From positions 806,001 through 870,000 of the forward strand of contig NZ_WWEN01000002.1 in assembly GCF_009857745.1 (NCBI RefSeq): a stretch of DNA of 64,000 nt. Direction: 5' to 3'. The notes under the pieces are model-generated. The model saw nothing but the letters and a program-made list of their open reading frames with translations, did not search any database and was not told the DNA's origin. Position 1 is the stretch's first letter; each line of letters begins with the position of its first letter. The translations under genes and the position numbers were made by a program. This DNA is from Thalassovita mangrovi. GTDB taxonomy: Bacteria; Pseudomonadota; Alphaproteobacteria; Rhodobacterales; Rhodobacteraceae. Below are positions 54,673 through 63,764 of the stretch, one piece after another.

Positions 54673-56097
54673 ATGACCCATACCGTTGAAAAAATCGGCG
54701 GCACCTCCATGTCGCGGATCGATACTTTGCGCGACACCCTGTTCATCGGCACCCGCGAGGGCGACGCGCTTTACGGCCGCGTCTTCGTGGTGTCGGCCTT
54801 TGGCGGCATCACCAACCTGCTGCTGGAACACAAGAAAACCGGCGAGGCCGGGGTTTACGCGCTGTTCGCCAACGCCGATTCCGATCATGGCTGGCACGAA
54901 GCGCTGGACCGGGTGTCGGCGGCGATGATCGAGGCCCACGACGCGGTTCTCGATCACGATGCCGACCGTGAACGCGCCACGCAATTCGTGCAGGAACGCA
55001 TCGAGGGCGCGCGCAACTGCCTGATCGACCTGCAGCGCCTGTGTTCCTACGGCCATTTCCGGCTTGCCGAACACATGCTGCAAATCCGCGAATTGCTGTC
55101 CGGCCTGGGCGAGGCGCATTCGGCGATGGTCACCACGTTGATGCTGCAACGCCACGGCGTGAACGCGCGGCTGGTCGACCTGTCCGGCTGGCGCGACGAC
55201 GGCGAGGTGACGCTGGACGAACGGATCAATTCGGCGATGGCGGGCATCGATCCGGGTGTCGAAATGCCGATCGTGACCGGTTACGCCCAATGCGCCGAAG
55301 GCCTGATGCGCGAATATGACCGCGGCTATTCCGAAGTGACCTTTTCGCGGCTCGCCGCGCTGACCGGCGCGCACGAAGCGATCATCCACAAGGAATTTCA
55401 CCTGTCCTCGGCCGATCCGAACCTGGTTGGTCAGGACAACGTGCGCAAGCTGGGCCGGACCAATTACGACGTGGCCGACCAGCTGTCCAACATGGGGATG
55501 GAGGCGATCCACCCCAAGGCGGCGAAAACCCTGCGCCAGGCCGAGGTGCCGCTGCGCGTCACCAATGCGTTCGATCCGGGCGACCCGGGCACTTTGATCG
55601 ACGACCAGCCGGCCGAGGCGCCCGAGGTGGAAATCGTCACCGGGCTGAACATCATCGCGCTGGAACTGTTCGAACAGGATATGGTGGGGGTCAAGGGCTA
55701 TGACGCCGCGATCCTCGACGTGCTGACCCGTCACGACGTGCGCATCGTGTCGAAAGTGTCGAACGCCAACACGATCACCCATTACCTCGACACCTCGCTG
55801 AAAGCGATGCGGCGGGTCGAAAAGGATCTGGCCGAACGCTATCCGCAGGCGACCATTACCAGCCGCAAGCTGGCGCTGGCCTCGGTCATCGGGCGCGATC
55901 TGAGCGGGCTGTCGGTGCTGACCCGGGGGCTGCAGGCGATTGCCGAAAACGGCATGGAAGCGGTCGGCGCAAGCCAGGGGCCACGAAATGTCGACACCCA
56001 GTTCATTGTCGAACGCGATGACCTGAAACCGGTGATCAAGGCGCTGCACGACGCCTTCATCGTGACCCCGAAAAAGGCCCTGCGCAAGGCCGCATGA
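54673..56097 (+). CDS. ask: Ectoine-operon aspartate kinase (Ask_Ect)
   Basis: A 474-residue aspartokinase of the ectoine-associated type. It begins MTHTVEKIGGTSMSRIDTLR, where KIGGTS is the kinase motif (KFGGTS in ordinary enzymes), and has VVSAFGGITNLLLEHKKTGE and a C-terminal ACT region (LNIIALELFEQDMVG, ISKVSNANTI). The family is feedback-insensitive, feeding aspartyl phosphate to ectoine. A frame upstream to 54430 is a shadow of ectC. A strong terminator closes the operon. Confidence 0.93.
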   Translation: MTHTVEKIGGTSMSRIDTLRDTLFIGTREGDALYGRVFVVSAFGGITNLLLEHKKTGEAGVYALFANADSDHGWHEALDRVSAAMIEAHDAVLDHDADRERATQFVQERIEGARNCLIDLQRLCSYGHFRLAEHMLQIRELLSGLGEAHSAMVTTLMLQRHGVNARLVDLSGWRDDGEVTLDERINSAMAGIDPGVEMPIVTGYAQCAEGLMREYDRGYSEVTFSRLAALTGAHEAIIHKEFHLSSADPNLVGQDNVRKLGRTNYDVADQLSNMGMEAIHPKAAKTLRQAEVPLRVTNAFDPGDPGTLIDDQPAEAPEVEIVTGLNIIALELFEQDMVGVKGYDAAILDVLTRHDVRIVSKVSNANTITHYLDTSLKAMRRVEKDLAERYPQATITSRKLALASVIGRDLSGLSVLTRGLQAIAENGMEAVGASQGPRNVDTQFIVERDDLKPVIKALHDAFIVTPKKALRKAA

Positions 56098-56124
56098 CCC
56101 CGGGCCTCGCGGTGGAACCGGACC

Positions 56125-56164
56125 AAAAGCCCGCGCCCCCATCGACGGTGCGCGGGCTTTTCCT
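56125..56164 (+). terminator. Intrinsic terminator of the ectABC-ask operon
   Basis: Perfect 12-bp stem AAAAGCCCGCGC/GCGCGGGCTTTT followed by CCTTT, 27 bp after the ask stop. Confidence 0.9.
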
Positions 56165-56245
56165 TTGAGGCGACTTTCGGAACCGGGATTGATCCGCCCC
56201 ATCCTTCTGCTATCTAATGATCAGCCTGAGGCACGGAAAAATCTC

Positions 56246-56710
56246 ATGATTCAGTACTCTTTGAAATGTGCGCAAGACCACCGGTTCGACAGCTGGTTCC
56301 AATCCGCCGAAGCCTTCGACAAGCTGAAAGCCGCCGGGATGGTCACCTGCAGCATCTGCGGCTGCAGCGATGTGCAAAAGGCGATCATGGCACCGCGCGT
56401 GCGCCCGTCGCGCACAGCGCAACCGGCACAATCCGACGCCGCACCCGAAGACCAGCCGCAACCGCCCGCCAGGCTCAGCGAACCGGCTAGCGTGGCCGAA
56501 CAGGCGCTGTCGGAACTCAAGCGCGAGATCGAGAAGAATTCCGAATATGTCGGCGACAAATTCGTCCGCGAAGCCCGCGCCATGCACGAAGGCGACGCGC
56601 CCGAACGGGCGATCTATGGCGAGGCGAAGCTGGAAGAGGCCAAGCAGCTGATCGAGGACGGGGTGCCCGTCACCCCCCTGCCCTTCCGCCCCGGCCGCAA
56701 AACCAATTGA
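56246..56710 (+). CDS. DUF1178 family protein
   Basis: A 154-residue protein of the DUF1178 family. The N-terminal zinc-ribbon-like part has CAQDHRFDSWFQSAEAFDKL and VTCSICGCSDVQKAIMAP; a Pro-rich linker and a helix follow, ending RAIYGEAKLEEAKQLIEDGV and PVTPLPF. The cysteines Cys-x2-Cys-x-Cys suggest metal binding. The function is unknown. ATG 56246 is chosen over the upstream frame to 56165. Confidence 0.88.
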   Translation: MIQYSLKCAQDHRFDSWFQSAEAFDKLKAAGMVTCSICGCSDVQKAIMAPRVRPSRTAQPAQSDAAPEDQPQPPARLSEPASVAEQALSELKREIEKNSEYVGDKFVREARAMHEGDAPERAIYGEAKLEEAKQLIEDGVPVTPLPFRPGRKTN

Positions 56711-56768
56711 CAGAAGAAAACCTATCTGGGACCAAAGGTCTCAACCGCAAGTAGCGAGAGGCATTCCC

Positions 56769-57413
56769 ATGCATGTCATCATCACCGGCGCCAATCGCGG
56801 GATCGGCCATCAGCTTTTTTCCAATTACCGCGATCAGGGCCACGAGGTGACCGGTACCGCGCGCGCGGGCGACGCCTACCTGCCGCTGGATGTGACCAAG
56901 CCCGATCAATTCGCCGGACTGGCGCAGGCGATGGACGGCAAACCGGCCGACCTGCTGATCTGCAATGCCGGGGTGTACCTCGACAAGGGGCAATCGCTGG
57001 CCGGGGGCTATCCGGCGGAAATGTGGGCCGAAAGCTTCGCCGCCAATGTCACCGGCGTGTTCCTGACGGTCCAGACGCTGCTGCCCAACCTGCAGATGAC
57101 ACCCGGGGCAAAAATCGCGATCATCTCGTCGCAGATGGCGTCGCACACGCGCGCGCCGGGCGGCAGCTATATCTACCGCGCCTCCAAGGCGGCGGTGCTG
57201 AACCTGGGCCGCAACCTGGCGGCCGACCTGAAGGGGCTGGATATTTCGGTGGGCATCTACCACCCCGGCTGGGTGAAAACCGACATGGGCGGCGAGGCGG
57301 CCGATATCACGGTGGAGGAAGCCGCCAGCGGGTTGATGGATCGCTTCACCGAACTGGGCCCCGAAACGACCGGCTGTTTCCGCACCTGGGACGGGCGCGA
57401 TCACGCCTATTGA
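56769..57413 (+). CDS. Short-chain dehydrogenase/reductase
   Basis: A 214-residue SDR. The Rossmann motif is MHVIITGANRGIGHQLF, with LLICNAGVY, and the catalytic YIYRASKAAVLNLGR (YxxxK, with Ser in ISSQMASH). The shortness and the C-terminal VKTDMGGEAADITVEEAASG are typical of the CsgA/C-factor-like subgroup. NAD or NADP preference and substrate are not clear. Confidence 0.88.
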   Translation: MHVIITGANRGIGHQLFSNYRDQGHEVTGTARAGDAYLPLDVTKPDQFAGLAQAMDGKPADLLICNAGVYLDKGQSLAGGYPAEMWAESFAANVTGVFLTVQTLLPNLQMTPGAKIAIISSQMASHTRAPGGSYIYRASKAAVLNLGRNLAADLKGLDISVGIYHPGWVKTDMGGEAADITVEEAASGLMDRFTELGPETTGCFRTWDGRDHAY

Positions 57414-57563
57414 GGCTGTGACGCGCGGCTGGCTCTAACAGCCGAAAGGTCAGTATTTCAGACACAAATAGGCGATCCTACTCCGCCCCGCCCCTTCTAA
57501 TCCTCTTGCCCTTGGCCCCCGCTTTGCATAAACCCGGCGCGATTGAAGGGACCAAGGAAAACC

Positions 57564-58802
57564 ATGCCCGTTCTCGTGATGAAATTCGGCGGCACCTCCG
57601 TCGCCACGCTCGACCGGATCAAACGCGCCGCCAAGCGGGTGGGGCTGGAAGTGGCCAAGGGCTATGACGTGATCGTCATCGTGTCGGCCATGTCCGGCAA
57701 GACCAACGAACTGGTCGGCTGGGTCAACGAAACCTCGCCGCTTTACGACGCGCGTGAATACGATGCCGTCGTGTCCTCCGGCGAAAACGTCACCGCCGGT
57801 CTGATGGCGCTGACGCTGCAGGAAATGGGCGTGCCGGCGCGCAGTTGGCAGGGCTGGCAGGTGCCGGTGAAAACCACCGACGCCCACGCCAATGCCCGGA
57901 TCGAGGAGATCCCGCCGGAAAACATCACCGCCAAGTTCGGCGAGGGCATGAAGGTGGCCGTGGTCGCCGGGTTCCAGGGCATCAGCCCCGAGGGCCGCAT
58001 CACCACGCTGGGCCGCGGCGGGTCGGACACCACGGCGGTGGCCTTCGCCGCCGCTTTCGACGCGGAACGCTGCGATATCTATACCGACGTGGACGGGGTT
58101 TATACCACCGACCCGCGGATCAGCTCGAAGGCCCGCAAGCTGCACAAGATTTCCTTCGAGGAAATGCTCGAACTGGCCTCGCTCGGTGCGAAGGTCCTGC
58201 AAACCCGATCCGTCGAACTGGCGATGCGCTACAAGGTCAAGCTGCGCGTGCTGAGCTCGTTCGAAGAACCGTCTGATGAGGCAGGCACGCTTGTCTGCGC
58301 CGAGGAGGAATCCATGGAAAACCGCCCTGTATCCGGCATCGCCTATTCGCGCGATGAAGCTAAGATGACCCTCATCTCGGTCGCCGACCGCCCGGGCATC
58401 GCCGCCGCCATCTTCGGGCCGCTGTCCGACGCCGGCGTCAATGTCGACATGATCATCCAGAACATCGCCGAGGAAGGCCGCACCGACATGACCTTTTCCT
58501 GCCCCACCGATCAGGTGCTGCGGGCCGAAAAGGCGCTGAACGAAGCCAAGGACCGCGGCGACATCAATTTCCACGAACTGGTCGCGGATACCGATGTTTG
58601 CAAGGTCTCCGCGGTGGGCATCGGCATGCGGTCGCAGTCGGGCGTCGCCGCCAAGATGTTCAAGACACTCTCGGATGAGGGTATCAACATCAAGGTCATT
58701 GCAACTTCCGAGATAAAAATTTCCGTCCTGATCGATCGGAAATACTTGGAACTTGCCGTCCAGTCGCTGCATGATGCGTTTGAACTGGATAAAGCGGCCT
58801 GA
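57564..58802 (+). CDS. lysC: Aspartate kinase
   Basis: A 412-residue aspartokinase of the common bacterial type for lysine, threonine and methionine. It has MPVLVMKFGGTSVATLDRIK, LGRGGSDTTAVAFAAAFDAE, IYTDVDGVYTTDPRI and two C-terminal ACT domains (LISVADRPGIAAAIFGPLSD, KVSAVGIGMRSQSGVAAKM). It is the second aspartokinase in the window and, unlike the ectoine one, is expected to be feedback-inhibited. Its stop is 69 bp before ptsP, so these may be co-transcribed. Confidence 0.95.
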   Translation: MPVLVMKFGGTSVATLDRIKRAAKRVGLEVAKGYDVIVIVSAMSGKTNELVGWVNETSPLYDAREYDAVVSSGENVTAGLMALTLQEMGVPARSWQGWQVPVKTTDAHANARIEEIPPENITAKFGEGMKVAVVAGFQGISPEGRITTLGRGGSDTTAVAFAAAFDAERCDIYTDVDGVYTTDPRISSKARKLHKISFEEMLELASLGAKVLQTRSVELAMRYKVKLRVLSSFEEPSDEAGTLVCAEEESMENRPVSGIAYSRDEAKMTLISVADRPGIAAAIFGPLSDAGVNVDMIIQNIAEEGRTDMTFSCPTDQVLRAEKALNEAKDRGDINFHELVADTDVCKVSAVGIGMRSQSGVAAKMFKTLSDEGINIKVIATSEIKISVLIDRKYLELAVQSLHDAFELDKAA

Positions 58803-58871
58803 ACCGATGCGCCCGCCCGAGGGTCGGCGTACGAGGTGACCGGTCGTGCCGAAACGGGTTGATGTTGGATA

Positions 58872-61112
58872 ATGGACGGAACCGAAACGGAAAGCCGTAA
58901 ACTGCTGCGCCGTCTGCGCGATGCGATGGCCGAAGACCGCGCCGGCCAGGCGCGGCTGGACAACATCACCCACCTGATCGCCGATTCGATGGGCACCGAA
59001 GTGTGCTCAGTCTACCTGTTCCGCGACGCCGAAACGCTGGAACTCTGCGCCACCGAGGGCCTGAAGCCCGAGGCGGTGCACGAAACCCGGATGAAGGTGG
59101 GCGAAGGGCTTGTCGGCCGGGTCGCCAAATCCGGAAACGTGGTTAACGAAGCCGACGCGCCCTCCGCCAAGGGGTTCCGCTACATGCCCGAAACCGGGGA
59201 GGAGATTTATTCCTCCTTCCTCGGCGTGCCGGTGCAGCGGCTGGGCGAAATGCTCGGCGTGCTGGTGGTGCAGTCGAAACAGGCACGCGAATTTTCCGCC
59301 GACGAGGTCTATGCGCTGGAAGTCGTCGCCATGGTTCTGGCCGAGATGACCGAACTGGGCGCCTTCGTCGGTGAAGGTGCGGCGCTGTCCGCGCGACACC
59401 AGCAATCGGTGCTGCTCCGCGGCACCACCGGGCAGGAAGGCGCCGCCGAGGGCCATGTCTGGCTGCACGAACCGCGCGTGGTGGTGACCAACCCGATCGC
59501 CGAGGACCCGCATAAGGAACTGACCCGGCTGCACGAAGCGGTGGATACCCTGCGCATCGGCGTCGATCAGATGCTCGCCGGGGCCTCGGGCGGGGATGCC
59601 GAACAGGTGCAGGTGCTCGAAGCCTACCGGATGTTCGCCAATTCCAAGGGCTGGATGCGGCGGATGGAAGAAGACATCAGCCGCGGGCTGTCGGCCGAGG
59701 CGGCTGTGGAAAAGGAACAATCCACCGCCCGCGCCCGGCTGAGCCAGGTCACCGACGCCTATCTGCGCGACCGGTTGCACGATCTCGACGACCTTTCGAA
59801 CCGGCTGCTGCGCATCCTGACCGGGCAAGGGACGAATACCGGGGCGGAAATGCCCACCGACCCGATCCTGATCGCGCGCAATATCGGCCCGGCGGAACTG
59901 CTCGATTACGGACGGTCGCTGAAAGGCATCGTGCTGGAGGAAGGATCGGTCGGCAGCCACGCCGCCATCGTGGCGCGCGCGCTGGCGATCCCGCTGGTCA
60001 TCCACGCCCAGGGGTTGGTGACCGAGGCGCTGAACGGCGACCACATCATGGTCGATGGCGATCAGGGCATCGTGCACCTGCGCCCCGACGACACCGTCGT
60101 CGCCGCCTTCCGCGACAAGATCGCGATGCAGGCCAAGGCGCAGGAACGCTATGCCTCGATCCGTGACAAGCCCGCGCTGACCAAATGCGGCAAGACGATC
60201 ACGCTGAAGATGAATGCCGGTCTGATGGCCGACCTGCCGTCGCTGGAAGGCTCCGGCGCCGAAGGCGTGGGCCTGTTCCGCACCGAATTGCAATTCCTGG
60301 TGCGCAACCAGATGCCGAAACGGTCGGAACTGTCGGCGCTTTACGCCAAGGTTCTGGATGCCGCCAAGGGCAAGCGTGTGGTGTTCCGCACGCTGGATAT
60401 CGGGTCGGACAAGGTGTTGCCCTACATGAAGCCGCACGACGAACCCAACCCGGCGCTTGGCTGGCGCGCCATCCGGGTCGGGCTGGACAAGCCGGGCGTG
60501 ATGCGGATGCAGTTGCAGGCGCTGCTGCGCGCGGCGAATGGCCGGCCGCTGTCGATCATGTTCCCCTTCGTCGCGCAATACGAAGAATTCATCGCCGCCA
60601 AGGCCGAGATGAACAAGGCGCTGGAACGCGAACGCATCCTCGGCCATCCGCTGCCGGAAAAGCTGGAAGTGGGTGCGATGCTGGAAACGCCGTCGCTCGC
60701 CTTCGCGCCGGACAAGTTCTACGAAGAGGTCGATTTCCTGTCGATCGGTGGTAACGACCTGAAGCAGTTCTTCTTCGCCGCGGACCGGGAAAACGAACGG
60801 GTGCGGCGGCGCTACGACACGCTGAATGTCAGCTTCCTGACCTTCCTCGAAGGGATCGTGAAACGCTGCGACGCCTCCGGCACCGCGTTGAGCTTCTGCG
60901 GCGAAGACGCCGGCCGCCCGGTCGAGGCGGTCTGCCTTGCCGCGATGGGGATACGCACCCTGTCGATGCGCCCGGCCTCGATCGGGCCGGTCAAGAACAT
61001 CCTGCGCAATGTCGATCTGGACGGTCTGCGCCGGGTGATCGAGGATGCCGGACGGCGCGGCGAACAATCGGTGCGCACCTCCGCGCTGGACTATCTGCGC
61101 AACCAGGCCTGA
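58872..61112 (+). CDS. ptsP: PEP-protein phosphotransferase of the nitrogen PTS
   Basis: A 746-residue enzyme I-Ntr: an N-terminal GAF domain (about 15-165, ADSMGTEVCSVYLFRDAETL) then the enzyme I phosphohistidine domain (about 170-410, active His near 363 in VGSHAAIVARALAIPLVI) and the PEP-binding barrel (EGVGLFRTELQFLVRNQMPK, ASGTALSFCGEDAGRPVEA). It moves phosphate from PEP to NPr and links nitrogen status to regulation; no ptsN or ptsO is in this window. Gene length is normal. Confidence 0.95.
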   Translation: MDGTETESRKLLRRLRDAMAEDRAGQARLDNITHLIADSMGTEVCSVYLFRDAETLELCATEGLKPEAVHETRMKVGEGLVGRVAKSGNVVNEADAPSAKGFRYMPETGEEIYSSFLGVPVQRLGEMLGVLVVQSKQAREFSADEVYALEVVAMVLAEMTELGAFVGEGAALSARHQQSVLLRGTTGQEGAAEGHVWLHEPRVVVTNPIAEDPHKELTRLHEAVDTLRIGVDQMLAGASGGDAEQVQVLEAYRMFANSKGWMRRMEEDISRGLSAEAAVEKEQSTARARLSQVTDAYLRDRLHDLDDLSNRLLRILTGQGTNTGAEMPTDPILIARNIGPAELLDYGRSLKGIVLEEGSVGSHAAIVARALAIPLVIHAQGLVTEALNGDHIMVDGDQGIVHLRPDDTVVAAFRDKIAMQAKAQERYASIRDKPALTKCGKTITLKMNAGLMADLPSLEGSGAEGVGLFRTELQFLVRNQMPKRSELSALYAKVLDAAKGKRVVFRTLDIGSDKVLPYMKPHDEPNPALGWRAIRVGLDKPGVMRMQLQALLRAANGRPLSIMFPFVAQYEEFIAAKAEMNKALERERILGHPLPEKLEVGAMLETPSLAFAPDKFYEEVDFLSIGGNDLKQFFFAADRENERVRRRYDTLNVSFLTFLEGIVKRCDASGTALSFCGEDAGRPVEAVCLAAMGIRTLSMRPASIGPVKNILRNVDLDGLRRVIEDAGRRGEQSVRTSALDYLRNQA

Positions 61113-61116
61113 GCGC

Positions 61117-62277
61117 TCAGCTCAACCGCACCGGCATCGACAGCGGCCCGCGAAAGGCCCATCCGCCAAAGGGTGCCGCGCCCGCCAGCGCCATATCCGG
61201 GAACCGCTCGAACAGCATCGGCAGCGCCACTTCGGCGATCAGGCAGCGCGAGGCCCAGGCCCCGGCGCAGAAATGCGGCCCGGCGCCAAATGAAATCGCC
61301 GCCGCGATATCCTGCGTCGGGTCGAAGATATCGGGGCGCGCGAATACCGTTTCGTCCCGGTTGCCCGATCCGAACATGAAAAACAGCCGGTCCTCGGGGT
61401 CCAGACGCACCCCGTCCAGGTCGTATTCCTGCGCGATGCGGCGCGGCGACATGCCGATCGGGCTGATCCAGCGGGCGTATTCCTCGAACACTTGCAGCCA
61501 GGTGATGTCGCCCGCCCGCGCGGCGCGCAACCACTCGGGATGTGTCAGCAAAGCCCAGGCCGCCCCGGCGATGGCGTCGCGCGGTTCGTTCTGCCCGCCC
61601 GAGATCGCCAGTTTCACGTTGGCGCGCATCTGCGCCTCATCCATCCCCGCCTGCAGCTGCACCGCGATCAGCGACGTATCGGGGGCGTCCCGCAACGCCG
61701 CAATCCGCTGATCGATATGGCGGTCGATCGAGGCGGTGCAATCGTTGCACGTCGCCATCACCGCCGGGTCGCCCGCGTAATTGGCGCAGCCGTCGATCAT
61801 GCCCTGGCTGACCCTATCCATTTCGCGCCAGTCCATGTTGGTCAGCCCGGTGATGGATTTCAGCGCCTCGGCGCTGACCTCCATCGCGAAATCCTTCACC
61901 AGGTCGGCCCGGTCCTGCCCCGCCAGCCGGTCCAGCGCCCGCGCGGTGGCGGTTTCAAACTGGGCCTTCCACACGTTTTTCACCGTCTTCGGCGACACGG
62001 TGGGGAAAATCGCGCGGCGTTCGCGCATGTGATCCTCGCCATCCTTGCGCATCATGTTCTGCCCCATCAGGACGGTCATCAACCCCTCGGGCTGGTCGGA
62101 GGAAAACACCTCGATCTTCTTTTCGTTGGTAAAGATGTCGTCGCGCCGGGTGATCAGCGTGGCGCCCAGCTGCGGCACGAAGCAGATCGGCGCCTCGGCC
62201 CGCATCCGCGCCAGATCGGGATAGGGATCGGCCCAGAAGGCGGCGGGATCGATTTCGTAAACCGGTGCGTTGGACAT
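61117..62277 (-). CDS. Cytochrome P450
   Basis: A 386-residue soluble bacterial P450 (CYP). The heme-thiolate Cys337 lies in SFGAGPHFCAGAWASR; the I-helix region SGGQNEPRDAIAGAAWALL has the SGxxEP signature seen in CYP of Rhodobacteraceae; the K-helix ExxR is EYARW. It lacks a membrane anchor, and no ferredoxin or reductase gene is adjacent. Substrate not known. Its stop is 4 bp from the convergent ptsP stop. Confidence 0.9.
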   Translation of the reverse strand: MSNAPVYEIDPAAFWADPYPDLARMRAEAPICFVPQLGATLITRRDDIFTNEKKIEVFSSDQPEGLMTVLMGQNMMRKDGEDHMRERRAIFPTVSPKTVKNVWKAQFETATARALDRLAGQDRADLVKDFAMEVSAEALKSITGLTNMDWREMDRVSQGMIDGCANYAGDPAVMATCNDCTASIDRHIDQRIAALRDAPDTSLIAVQLQAGMDEAQMRANVKLAISGGQNEPRDAIAGAAWALLTHPEWLRAARAGDITWLQVFEEYARWISPIGMSPRRIAQEYDLDGVRLDPEDRLFFMFGSGNRDETVFARPDIFDPTQDIAAAISFGAGPHFCAGAWASRCLIAEVALPMLFERFPDMALAGAAPFGGWAFRGPLSMPVRLS

Positions 62278-62340
62278 TTGATTTCCTCCCGCCCCAGATT
62301 GGGACAGGGGCCGCGCCCCGGCAAGGGATTTGAAACCGCC

Positions 62341-63108
62341 CTAGCCTTGGGAAATCCACGGCCGGACCCTGGCGCGCAATTCCTCGACCAGATCGGCCTG
62401 CGGCGTATCCGCCTCGATCGCCAGGCGGCGCAAGCGGAAATGCACATGCGCCATGTCCTGGTAATAGCTGGTATAGGCGTAATTCGTCGCCGCGCCCGCC
62501 ATCGCTCCCAGCACCGGCACCGTCTGCGCCGCCAGCTTCTGGCCCAGCACATGCGCCAGGCGCGGCGCGACCTTGGAGATCAAGGCCTGTACGGTGGCAC
62601 CATTCATGGTCAAGCGGGTGGTCAGAAAGGCCGTGTCGGCCCCGTCATCATGATCCAGCGGCCCGGCAGAGGCGAAGACGCGGATGCAGTCGAATTGCAC
62701 GTTTTCCGCCGCCGGATCGAAGCCCTGTTCGGCCGCCACGCCCTGGATCGCGCGCAGCAGGATGGTGGTGGTCACCGGCAATTCCGCCAGCGCAGACGGC
62801 AAGCCGCCGAAACCGCCCGCCGCGCCCATCGCCGTGGTCACCGTGGTGGTCAGCCATCCCGGCTGATCCCCGATCAGCCCGCGCGACCGGTGCGCCGCCT
62901 TCATCGACAGGCTCAGCGCCTTTTCGGTCGCCCCGTCCAGATTGCTGCGTACGGATTCCGGCAGCCGGTCCAGCAGCTGTTCGGCCTGCCCGCCGATCAT
63001 GTTGAGCACCTGAATGCCGACGCCCCCGGCCCCGCGATAACGTGCAGCCAGAGCGTCAAGCTCCGTTTCCAGATCAAGCAATTCGGTCGATGCGTTTTCA
63101 ATCAGCAT
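62341..63108 (-). CDS. EcsC family protein
   Basis: A 255-residue protein of the EcsC family, starting MLIENASTELLDLETELDAL. It has long hydrophobic stretches (WLTTTVTTAMGAAGGFGGLP, LGQKLAAQTVPVLGAMAGA) that suggest membrane association. The role of EcsC proteins is unresolved, though in Bacillus the name came from an ABC transporter operon. It is followed by the P450 gene on the same strand. Confidence 0.82.
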   Translation of the reverse strand: MLIENASTELLDLETELDALAARYRGAGGVGIQVLNMIGGQAEQLLDRLPESVRSNLDGATEKALSLSMKAAHRSRGLIGDQPGWLTTTVTTAMGAAGGFGGLPSALAELPVTTTILLRAIQGVAAEQGFDPAAENVQFDCIRVFASAGPLDHDDGADTAFLTTRLTMNGATVQALISKVAPRLAHVLGQKLAAQTVPVLGAMAGAATNYAYTSYYQDMAHVHFRLRRLAIEADTPQADLVEELRARVRPWISQG

Positions 63109-63159
63109 GGGGGTTTCCGTTTCTATCCTACATTAGAAATGGCCATCTCCCCGGCAGAT

Positions 63160-63648
63160 TCAAGCGTCGATGCGGGTGACCTCGCCCCTCACGCCGTCCC
63201 AGGCGCCGTCGCGCAACGCGTATCCCAGCACCCGGTCGGGGTTGGTCGGCGGCGGCATGATCACGCCCTCGAGCTTTTCGAATCCGAAGCGGCGGTAATA
63301 GGGCGCATCGCCCACCAGCATCACCCTGTCCCAGCCCTCGGCCCGGCCCCGTTCCAGGCTGGACTGGATCAGCAGCCCGCCCAGGCCCTCGCCCTGCCGC
63401 GTCGGGTGCACCGCCACCGGCCCCAGCAGAAGCGCGGGCGTGCCGCCGACCAGCACCGGCCAGAACCGGATCGCGCCGGCCAGGATGCCGTTTTCGTCGC
63501 GCGCCACCAGCGACAGCCCCTTGACCGGATCGACCCCGTCGCGCAAGCGATAGGAGGACAAAGCGGTCCGTCCGGGCGCGAAGCACAGATCATAAAGCGC
63601 CTCGACTTCCCACCAATCCTCGGCTGTTTCTGGTTTCAGCGTGTACAA
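63160..63648 (-). CDS. GNAT family N-acetyltransferase
   Basis: A 162-residue acetyltransferase. The acetyl-CoA loop is VHPTRQGEGLGGLLIQSSLE (Q-x-x-G-x-G/A), preceded by the beta-strand ALLLGPVAV and followed by WDRVMLVGDAPYYRRFGFEK. The YYxRFGF pattern matches the predicted YhbS-like N-acetyltransferase group. Substrate not known. It is divergent from the flavin reductase with an operator-like palindrome between them. Confidence 0.88.
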   Translation of the reverse strand: MYTLKPETAEDWWEVEALYDLCFAPGRTALSSYRLRDGVDPVKGLSLVARDENGILAGAIRFWPVLVGGTPALLLGPVAVHPTRQGEGLGGLLIQSSLERGRAEGWDRVMLVGDAPYYRRFGFEKLEGVIMPPPTNPDRVLGYALRDGAWDGVRGEVTRIDA

Positions 63649-63698
63649 GGGCGCCTCGATTTTTTCCTGCCCGCATTTGACTTTCGGGTGGAAACGCC

Positions 63699-63715
63699 CC
63701 TAGCACGACGCTAGG
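63699..63715. promoter_or_regulatory. Operator-like palindrome
   Basis: CCTAGC-ACGAC-GCTAGG, a perfect 6-bp inverted repeat with a 5-bp spacer, between divergent GNAT and flavin reductase genes. A TTGACT -35-like hexamer lies at 63677-63682, so the palindrome would sit in the -10 region. Confidence 0.45.
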
Positions 63716-63764
63716 TCTGACACAAACCACAAAGGGCCGCCGCGAACAGGAGACGATCGGGCAG

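Noticed and set aside
59007-61067. 686-codon open frame on the minus strand
   Set aside because: Antisense shadow of ptsP, which is intact and complete.
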